From NCBI GenBank assembly GCA_016617855.1, contig JAECUM010009416.1:52244-116243 (forward strand): a DNA stretch of 64,000 nt. Direction: 5' to 3'. Below, in pieces: positions 54,843 through 64,000 of the stretch (the stretch's first letter is position 1; the number at the start of each line of letters is the position of its first letter). The notes under the pieces were generated by a model. The model saw only the letters and a program-made list of their open reading frames with translations. It was not told the DNA's origin and made no database searches. This DNA is from Megalonaias nervosa. Taxonomy: Eukaryota; Mollusca; Bivalvia; Unionida; Unionidae. The translations under genes and the position numbers were made by a program.

Positions 54843-56675
54843 TCTTAAGCTCGTTTTTTCTCCGTTACTTTGTCAGAATCGTGCAATATTTTTTCTTACT
54901 GCATGGCTTCATATTGCACGACACTATGTCTAAAATTAGGATCGTGTATTAGGAACTACTTTGATTGTAAACAAACAATGTACTCTCATGCAGCAGAAGA
55001 TTTAGCTTTTGGTTCATTAGACTTGTTTGTGGATGAACTAAACAAGCTTCTTGATCCCTTTGAAAGTAGAGATGATAAGATTAACGATGTGGAGGAGTTC
55101 ACTGAGTAACAAATGAAGCAAACGAATGAACGTGATATTCGCAATGTCCACACCAAAATGCGAGAAACGGAATATTGAAAATACCATTCCGATCATTTAA
55201 ACAGTTAATTAGGAGAAATGTTTGTAACTTTTCGCAAATAGAATCGTTCATACCATGGCCAGTGCTCTCTGGGTCTATAAAATAGAATAGAAGAACATAT
55301 CGAGGCCAAGGGTTATCGCCTATCTACCATATACGTACCATTTAACAAGTAAGTAAAAAAATCTAAATTCTAGAAAGGAAAATACACTTGAAGGTTTTCA
55401 CTAGCTAAACGGATTCACACAGCAGTTGGTTTGCAAATTTCCCCTTTTAATTCTTTTTTTATACAATGTTTTGGATGTAGGCTAGCAATAGAAGCCACAC
55501 AGGTCATATACATAGCTTTCGCCAATCGAACAAAGAGCATGCAAATGACAGGGCATAAACATATGTTTTCTCTAGCTGGTAATAAGAACGGCAACGACAA
55601 TACTTACATTTTTGCATCTTGAATTTCCTCAAATTGTACTTTCTTAGTTCTGCAAATCGGAATTCCATGACTCATGTCATTGGCTCCAAAACTTGATTCA
55701 CACCGTAAAATTGTACTTTAATTTCGACCACAATTCTAACAGAAATCACATTCTCCTTACTGCACTCAAAACGATAATTTAAATTTAAAGAATCCTTTTC
55801 CCCACATTATGGTTTCAAACAATCAGTGACAGAACAGAAACAGAGGTGCAGTTGGTTCAAGGCGGATCCATCCACTGCTCAGATCACATGTGCATGGTAC
55901 GGAATTGGCTGAGCTAATAAATCCAGTCTCAAGCAGATAAACGGAATTTAGTTGGATAGACAGAAAAACAAAATCTGTCCATTCCAGACCAACTGGAAAA
56001 GTCGCTTCAATGCGCATTCATTTACTGTAAATTTCAATCTTAAGAAGACCAAAATGAGATTTTCAAGCTAATGTCGAACGCGCCACGAAGGTCAAAGATC
56101 GCTGGGTGGTGCTATGTGCGCATTAATATTGTTACCGTGCATTGATGAATCTACGGTTGTGTATTTATTTTGGAATACAGCATAAATTCAATTACTCTGT
56201 TTCTTGTAGTTTATTCTTTTTATTATTAAGCCGTAGGTAGAAACATAAAAATAGTATATGATAGAAAGGTTACTGTATTTGTATGAGAAAATATGAACTC
56301 GTTTTTTCTGACCAATACTGCAATCCAATTGTCGTGCAGTATGGCTGATAAACTCTTTCTTATTTCCCATACAAATACAATACTATAACCTATAAATAGT
56401 AGAGTAGAGTAGAGTTTTGATCATTCTCATAACTCATTGACTAATCACCCAGGCAAGTCATAAGTGTAAAGAGGTTACCAGTTATCGTTTATGTCAGAAC
56501 AAAACTAAATGAATCAATGTCAAATACAAGAGTTCGTTTCTTCAAAAAAGCCATCGGCACAGACTCTAATAGATCCATCTGGATTCATTTGCGATAACTA
56601 ACTTCTACGGTACCAGTACTTCTAAGTTCTTGTGAAATTATAGTTGATGTCACTAGCAATACTGATGATAACGAC
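54843..56675. other. Host non-coding stretch
   Basis: No gene called. Frames at 54870-55109 and 55431-55622 are not recognised. A short (AGAGT)-type run lies at 56399-56414. The sequence at about 56426-56520 resembles 54355-54450 (a GGCAAGTCATAARTGTAAAG core), another piece of the local duplication. Confidence 0.35.
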
Positions 56676-56676
56676 T

Positions 56677-56755
56677 AGCCCTAACACTAACCTCTTAATG
56701 CTGAGCGCCAAGCGAGGCAGCTGTTAGAACCATTTTTTAAAAGTCTTTTTGTACT
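56677..56755 (-). mobile_element. SINE family B, short fragment
   Basis: Only the middle segment (reverse of a GGCGCTCAGCATTAAGAGGT core) remains. Confidence 0.75.
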
Positions 56756-57119
56756 AATATTTCCCAAATACTTAAAAGGATTCATTTTACAGAGCCGAAT
56801 ATAAATAAACTTACTGCCGTCGTGAATGAAAGGGTGCCGAATCCTGTCAGTTTTAATATCCCCCTAATTACTTTAACTGATACTATGTATATCATCACTA
56901 AAACAGACACAAACAAATAGGTCTAAATGTCGGCTTTTTCAGTCTCAGAGTGATAGAAAGAAGTAATCAACTGTAGGATAACCTCTTCTAAATTTCCAGT
57001 CATTGAAATTCGCTTAAGTATTCGCAGTTCATAAGGAAAATGACAAAATGACCCATATTTGTTCTGTCTGTACTTTAAAAAATGATTGAAAAACATGTCA
57101 GCGTGTCAGAAAGCATAAT

Positions 57120-57790
57120 TTCGGATATTTCAACATGTACCAACTCCTCCATGAATCACAATCAGGTTTCCAAGAAGAAGATTCGTGTTAAACTGCATTG
57201 GCGAAACTTATAAAGCAAACGTTTTGACTGACCATTCTTTGTTCATTGAAAAATCTATCAGTCCACAAGTTTTTTTTTTGTTTTTTTTAAATTCAGTTAC
57301 TTGTTTCACATTCTACCTCACTTCTGATTCTAGTTATATTTAAAGTGGTGTTCCTCAAGTCTCTATATTGGCGCTTCTTCTTTTTCACTGTTTCTCAATG
57401 ACTTAACCTTGTGTCCATTGCAATGTAACACTGATCGTTTTTGCTGACGATTCAACACTGCATACATCTGGTAAATCTTTCAACTCTATTGAAATAAACT
57501 TCAAATCGACCTCAACAATTCGTCAGTTTATTATCAACAAAACCGAATGCATATAATTGCATGTAAAACGAAATGTGTGACCATCGGAACAAGGCAGCGT
57601 CTATCAACTAACATGGATTTGCTTCTAAGATTAATCGCATCTTGTGTTATAAATAAAACATTTCTTGATATCTATATTGATCAACACAGATGGAATTCAC
57701 ATATTGATTACCTATATGCAATGCTTGTCAAAAGAATAAATCTGCTGAAATACCTGTGTATAGTATATTGTTCATATATGTAACTATTGA
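57120..57790 (+). pseudogene. LINE reverse transcriptase remnant, C-terminal RT part
   Basis: Plus-strand readings show a GVPQ-like motif followed by LAPLLFF-like, a FADDST-like motif C region (degenerate here), and then NKT-like, CVTIGTRQRLS and IYIDQHRWNSHIDYLY, which are the post-YADD segments of CR1/Jockey LINEs. Many frame breaks. It is unrelated by position to the 45365 remnant. Confidence 0.7.
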
Positions 57791-59183
57791 CCACTATAAT
57801 TAAATATATTAATCCATTTTAAATATGCGTGAGTGCGTGGGAGAGAATAAATGTGTGTAAGCGACTCTTTTTTAAAATAAAATAACTTGTTGAAAATTTG
57901 AGGACCACATTGAAGATGGGTCCTTTATAACCTAATGCGTCATCCTCGTTAAATAAAGATTCGCAGTAAACATTAACGTCATATACATGATTGAATAGCT
58001 GATATGCATAACAATTATAACAATATCAATAAATGTACCAGTGGATCATAAAGATAACATAAATCCATTTTAAAAGTTTATCGACAGTCTATCGTAGATT
58101 CTCGTGCACCTTCCAGTTGTAACGCGTTTCTGATTGGTCGTACATCAAAATTTGTAGCAGTAAAATCCACCACATACAGTCGGAAATTGTACACCCTTGT
58201 TACGTTTTACACTTCCGGCTATATCATGCCACGAAGAATGGCCTTTTGTCCTGTTTTGCGACAAAAAGCTTTTCCAAACTGTGTTAGAATACGAATAGCT
58301 TTATTTTATTTGAAGATTTGATGCTAGCCCATGTAAATGATTGCTTTATTTTCGCTAATAACAGATATACCAGATCTACTGATGCGTCGTCAGTGAACTG
58401 AATTTGCGACAGAAAAAACGCCAATATCGGCTTCAGATATTCAAATAAAATACTGATGTCCAATAATTTTACTGTGGAGAGAGATCGGCATTCGACCAAG
58501 CGAAAGTGTTTTGCGTTAGCTGGTGTGTTAGGATCATTTATCTTTGCTTTATCTGTTTTCGTGATTTGGGGAAAAGTAATATTTTTTGCTAGAACTTAAA
58601 TTCGTGGATTTAGGGAGCGTCCTATTGGCAATTGCTCGTTCGGTTTTGGTATTATATTACTTTGCTGCATGCCACAAAAAGGGGGGGGGGGGACAATACG
58701 AACCATATGGTTTAACTGTGCTTCTTTCGAGTTTTCGAAAACTTTAATAGTATATCTAGCTAAATCATCATTTTCAGATATAATACACTTATATCAAGAT
58801 GGTTTAATGTTAAGATCTGCAGCTTGTGTGAGTGAATGCAGGTTGTATATCGATAGCTTTGTCAAAATTACCGCCGGAAACATTTACGATATAATCGTAT
58901 TCGTTTGAAAGAGAGTGAGGTTGATACTGACAATTTATTCAAACAGGCTATTGAAATATAGAAAGCAATCTTACTAAATTAAATGCAGTGTGAAATGTGG
59001 AGTTTTGCAAAGCTTTAAATTGTAGGACTCATAGGAAGGTTTACACAGTACAGTGTAAGTGTTTTTATAAATGTCTCTCATGTGATCTGGATGGGGCACG
59101 ATGCAAAAGTGTGTCGGTTTATAATACAGTCCTCGGATTTACTCGCCACATAGTACAATTCAATGTATGCGTATATACCCGTA

Positions 59184-59240
<57 letters not shown>

Positions 59241-61399
59241 TTGTAAATCTTACCTGAGAGGTAAGCGCCACTTTCACTATTAAAATGATCCAAACTACAA
59301 AATGAATTGACCAGAATGTTGAAAGCTGTGTACACAAAATCATTACACTTCATTGGCAAATGGATAATGAAGCGTGGTTATATAACTCCAGATCGGATCA
59401 ACTTTACTGTCCCCCGTCATTCATTAAGCTTTATCACGTTGTGTGGCGATTAATAATTCATTTTCCTATGTTCCGCTATCTGAGAGGAAATAACTGCGAT
59501 ATCAAATAACCAACATTTCAATACAAAGGTATCATGTAACTTGTCAGTTTTTAATTTGTAAATCTCAAATCAATTTATCATAATATGGAATCGGAGCACG
59601 CCATGAACCTGACACAGCATATTTTGTTGTACACAGTATTTTTAGTAAATGAAACATATATTCTGGACTTAACTCTCCCCCCCTCTCTCTCTTTTTGTCT
59701 GTCTGTCTGTCTGTCTATTTTTTCCACCACGCCCATTAATGTTAGCTACTCCGTCAGTATCTTCCTTTCATCTCTCGCTCTAAATTTTCGCCCCCCCCCC
59801 CCGTTTGATTCACTGTGAAATGTGCTGGATTCTTTGTGAGGAAAACAAGATTAGAGGACGTTTCGTTTCTTGTAAATGATGTGAATTTGCAGTTTTTGTC
59901 AATTATAACATAATGAAGACTCAAATGATTGATTGTTAATTTCAATTCTCAATCACAACCACCCATCCTTGACAATATAAACAAAGTTCGTACCGTTTTG
60001 TCTTATTTATTTTATCCAAGATGAATTGCGACTTTCCGGTAACGTCTATATTTAGGATCAATTACAACCAATAAAACTAGTAATGTTTTCCATGCATATT
60101 AGTAACAAAATTGAATTAACAGCGTTACTTACAATTACAAAGGAGTTTCGAACGTTATTTATTAAGCTTATTCAATACTCACTCATTGCAAAACTTAACA
60201 AACGCACTACTCTAGCGCAAACTTTTAGAACAGTGGTGCGAACACAAAATAATAATTAAATTTTTTCATAATGGTAAATGATGACCTAAACGTGACCTGC
60301 ACAGGCTTCGTTGATCTCAGTTCCACAGGTTTAAGAGACGTGATACACACATTTCACGAGTTTAACATGAATGCAACATTGCGAGCATCTAAACATCAAT
60401 TCCTTTTTGTTGATAACTTTGGATCGGATGTAAAATTTGCCAGAGCTAGCTGTGTCGAAGGAAAAAAAAAAAAAAAATCATAATTAAACAAGATATACTC
60501 ATACGCTTTAGAAAATTTAAAGATTTACAGATACAATGAGGATAACATTGAAATATGAAAATTGACAGATAATATTTAATGATGAAAGCAGTGAGTTAAG
60601 CAACAACAGCTTGAAAAGTAAGTGATTAAAAACCACACAACGAATAATGGATTAATTATGTATTTGATGTAGGTAAGTACTTCAATTACGGAACAACTTG
60701 CAGATCTCGTAACTTTTACAAGGTCAGTTAACAATGATCCGACACAAATAAAGAAAAAATATATTTACCATGATTATTCGGAATATGATGTAGCTTTAGT
60801 ATGCCTTAAGCTGGTGAAGCGCTTGATACAAAAAAAAAAAAAAGCAACTTCGTAAATTTGAAACAATTTAACAATCTCAGCATTCCTCAACATCATGACT
60901 GGAGAAATAACATGGGTACAAAGAAACAAAGTAAAACGAAAACAAACTTTACTGGGTTAAGTTTTCACCTCATATGACAAGTGGTGAAAAGTCACATCAA
61001 ACGGATAAGTAGGAACTTGGTTGTTTTCTTAAATAGATACCAAACGTTAATATATATTGCAACATAATAAAATAATAGAAAGGGAAGTAGGTTCTCCATA
61101 CGTGTTTTCTACAAGAATGCATTAGAAGAATTAATGGCAATATTAAACCAACACGTAAGACGTTATCTAATATGTATCTTACGCATCCTACTCAGTATCA
61201 GGTATTGCAAATGTTATGTATATTTAATGTGTACTGTCTGATTGACCATTGTCCACAACCGATTATAAGAGTTTGGGCCTAACTTAGTCGTGTTTTTTTG
61301 TTGGAAGGGGGTTAAATAACACATTGCATAGCTAATTTATTTTTATGAATGCAGATTACATTTTACGATTATTATTATTTGTAGGTAAACATGTTCATT
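57791..61399. other. Host non-coding stretch
   Basis: 3.6 kb. Holds a (GA)n run (59190-59235), a G10 run (58681-58692), a C run (about 59791-59801), (TCTG)n (about 59697-59716), and A runs at 60461-60477 and 60829-60842. A short ATG frame at 60271-60483 ends in the first A run and is not recognised. Confidence 0.4.
59190..59235. repeat. (GA)n microsatellite
   Basis: About 45 bp of GA dinucleotide. Confidence 0.95.
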
Positions 61400-62000
61400 T
61401 GGATTTGAGTTCAGGACATTGGTTTTCCCCTTGGGAATTCCTGGTGTACCTGATATTTGCCATATTAAAATAATAGACCTGATCTTGTTGACAATTTAGA
61501 ATTTCCTAGAAATGAACTTTTGACCCTCATTCTGACCGTGTCTTAGGCATTTATAAAAAGGTTGTTTATATTAGAATTACTCATTCCCATCTTAACATCT
61601 GAAGTGGAATCAGTATTTTATTTGTATTAAGTTTATATTTTCGAGGATGTATTTATTTAAATTAGTCATTGGAATTACAAAGTGCTTATTAATACTAAAT
61701 CACAATTTGGGATTATTGTGAATTCATTTAGATATATTTTGGATTATCTCATTGTGATACATCAAGACAGTTAGCACATCAGCACCATTACAGGCTTTTG
61801 GCACATAAGCACATTGAAGATTGGAATTCATATGTAATAGTCTTTTCTTTTGGGCTTGTGATATAACTTTCAGGACTATTTAGGATTTAAGTCACAATAC
61901 TCTTAAGTTCTTCTTAAGTTTTCAGTTTGTATTCTATGAAAATAAATTACCTAGTTTTGCTAAACTTGATCGTTGTCGCTCTTTTCTTATTTTAAGACCA
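61400..62000 (-). repeat. Dispersed repeat, copy 3
   Basis: Reverse complement of blocks in 48440-49200 (GATACATCAA, GGAATTACAAAGT and TTATTTAAATTA cores in the same order). Copies 1 and 3 are the clearest pair. Confidence 0.7.
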
Positions 62001-62516
62001 TAGATTCGCAACACTAAAATTTACTTGGGAAAGTAATACTAGGTGAACAAGGCTACGACGCATACAAACACCTTTACAGTATGATTTCTACAATTCAGAT
62101 GAAATTCAAGAGTACAGTTGGACTAAACCATTGGTTGACAATATCTTTATTTATCGAGTGACAAACGGAGAATTGTCCGATAAAGCAAATCCAGTTACTA
62201 GTTTGAACCTGGATTAAAAGGAAAACATTATTCCAAAGCCTGATAAAGAATACGTAACAATGAGACACAACAAATTAATAACAATATAGAAGAAGACAAA
62301 GTAACTAAAAGGTATGTAGAGTGGAAGAATTATGACGATGATGATGATACTCCTACTTTTAATTCTGATGGTCCGATACTCTTGTTTAAATGACACATGC
62401 CAAGTACGAAGTGCGGATAAAGTACGATTTAGAAATGTCAGAAAAGAATGCTGATGGTGCAGAAGGCATGGTCATGAAATTAACAAACAGTCCTTAACAT
62501 TTATGCTATTTATTGC
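62001..62516. other. Host non-coding stretch
   Basis: A plus-strand reading near 62040-62200 (GYDAYKHLYSMIS in one frame, YDFYNSDEIQEYSW in another) is protein-like but cannot be joined or named. Confidence 0.25.
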
Positions 62517-62517
62517 A

Positions 62518-62768
62518 GGGGCCCCAGTTGATCGAGTGGTCTAAAGCGCTCACCTTTACCGATCACTGGCACCTCATCTCTGTCCGCGGGGATTCGAGTC
62601 TCGGCTCGGCCAATGTGGGCATATATGTGAGAAAGTTTGCCAGTAACTTCCCATGTGTCGGTGGTTCTTACTGGGCTTTTGTGGGTTCTTCCTCCACCAG
62701 TTAAACCAGCCGCCATGTATAGCCTATCGTGTGCTGAAAAATGGCATTAAACCCACAACAACAATAAT
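62518..62768 (+). mobile_element. SINE family A copy 4
   Basis: Head CCCAGTTGATCGAGTGGTCT, a GGGATTCGAGTCTCGG B box, 3' end GTGCTGAAAAATGGCATTAA and a CAACAACAAT tail. Confidence 0.9.
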
Positions 62769-63825
62769 ATATTGTGTGGCCTATTTTTTTTATTTTTGAA
62801 ATGGTTAAATGAATTTCCAGTCCTGTTAGTAGTTTTGTTTCCAACTTTAATCAAAAATGCAAACTAATGCTAGAATAAGCAACATGACATAGTCAACCAT
62901 GAAAGAAGCAAGCTGTTGCCCTTCATACATTACTAGAACACAATTCTTATCTATTTAACGGCTTTGTTACTTTCTCAACAAATGACTATTTGCTTCTTCT
63001 AGCACCTGCTCTTCTTCCACATGCTAAAAAAGTCAGAACCAATTCGCTATTGACGGAGATATAATCACACCATACATATAATCATGACAGCAATTGTCAC
63101 ACATTTTTTTTTCAACAATCTTTTGCAAACTTTCACCTAATGTTAAGTCTTCCTTACCTTTTAAATAATTTCTTTCTAAATTGTCGTTCATTTTTTTTCT
63201 TCTCCAACTCTGTTTTATATTCAGCTCTGTGTGGCTTTTACATTCAACTCTTTATAACTTCTTGCATTAACCTCTCCTTTGCACGTTTCTTCGCAGCATT
63301 TTTTCCCCATGTCCTCTATCTCCCGGTCGTGCATTTGAAAATCAGATTTATTGCTATTTTAATATTTTGGAACTTCTACACCATTTATATTAGCGCTTAA
63401 TTTGCTTTTCATTTTCTCTAGTAAATAGTAATTTCATTACATGCGGAAAGTTCATGCAAGGGAGGCACGCTATCTCGGGTGACAAAGCGCCGAACAAGTA
63501 ATGCAAGTCTTGAGGATATCTGGATTATATATTTATTTATAATATAGTTTTATTTTAAGTCGTTTGGGTTAATGACATTTACATTTCAGTTCTTTAAATT
63601 CATTGGTTGGCTTGTGTTATAGAAGCTTAGGATAACATTCTGGGAATTCGTACACTGTAAGTTATATGTAATTCTTTCACTATGATTTTATATTGTATGA
63701 AAATAAGTTTATATTTTAAGAACCTGAATACTTGATGGGTTTTACCTTGTCTTTTAAATAGTTTAAACCCCAGACGTAATCCAAATGTCATAGTTTCGAT
63801 ACCCTTTTATGCCAACTTCCTTTTC
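62769..63825. other. Host non-coding stretch
   Basis: No gene seen. Confidence 0.3.
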
Positions 63826-63885
63826 CTCGGTATGATGTAGTCAATAATGTGTTACATTTGACGTAAAAACCAATATAAACAAAAC
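63826..63885 (+). mobile_element. SINE family C, 3' fragment
   Basis: Carries TATGATGTAGTCAATAATGT and the following GTAAAAACC block, as at the end of the 26591 copy. Confidence 0.6.
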
Positions 63886-63978
63886 AAATTCCTTCATTTT
63901 GTAATTACTTTTTGGTAAATTTCACTTAATTATTCTGCTTCTTCTATGCTGAATAAACTGCTCATTTGTGTCTACTGT

Positions 63979-64000
63979 TTATATATATATATATATATAT
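63979..64000. repeat. (TA)n microsatellite at the window edge
   Basis: TATATATA run continuing past the window. Confidence 0.9.

Noticed and set aside
60271..60483. 70-codon ATG frame ending in an A run
   Set aside because: No domain, and the lysine end is just the A run; it may be a retroposed fragment.

Overview
The window looks like a piece of an invertebrate nuclear genome, most likely lophotrochozoan and plausibly a mollusc. It is AT-rich and full of microsatellites, minisatellites, tRNA-derived SINEs, LINE and Penelope debris and a DIRS-type retroelement. I find no host protein-coding gene that I can defend. The organism call rests on the overall repeat style and is an inference.

The centrepiece is a near-complete Polinton/Maverick element (a virus-like giant transposon, adintovirus-like) at 8673-24572, about 15.9 kb. 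It has diverged terminal inverted repeats at 8673-8917 and 24255-24572 that begin AG and end CT, as Polintons do. The left half (8952-15961) is a plus-strand virion block. In order it holds an interrupted ORF, a small basic ORF, the major capsid protein, a hydrophobic/basic protein, an adenain-type protease, a fibre-like protein, a two-helix membrane protein, the minor capsid (penton-like) protein and two small ORFs. A 1.2-kb non-coding centre (15962-17172) carries a tRNA-like Pol III unit, hairpins and AT-rich direct repeats. The right half holds a small acidic ORF, a NUMOD/HNH endonuclease, a cysteine-rich protein, a family B DNA polymerase fused to an SF1 helicase, a second HNH protein, an intact DD35E integrase, a zinc-ribbon/phospholipase A2 protein and the packaging ATPase. 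Together they cover replication, integration, virion assembly and probably entry.

The copy is damaged. Five frames hold one in-frame stop each (ORF1, major capsid, fibre, polymerase-helicase, PLA2); four of the five are TGA. Five loci show apparent single-base frameshifts, several at A/T homopolymers. Integrase, ATPase, both HNH genes and the minor capsid gene are open. This fits a fairly young endogenous copy, or a copy sequenced with uncorrected indels.

Left flank (1-8672): a frameshifted Penelope-like RT end at 1-527, a composite TATG array at 2742-3622, a degenerate AT minisatellite at 4640-4980, and a 5'-truncated RNase H-bearing LINE at about 6990-8300. Right flank (24573-64000): an hAT-type MITE with a perfect 8-bp target duplication (25240-25400), a degenerate long-period tandem array interrupted by a SINE, a 5.35-kb DIRS-like element with roughly 135-bp inverted terminal repeats (33437-38790), two multi-copy SINE families, two minisatellites with 33-34 bp periods, a second hAT-type MITE inside one of them (50319-50601), two LINE RT remnants and a three-copy unclassified dispersed repeat.
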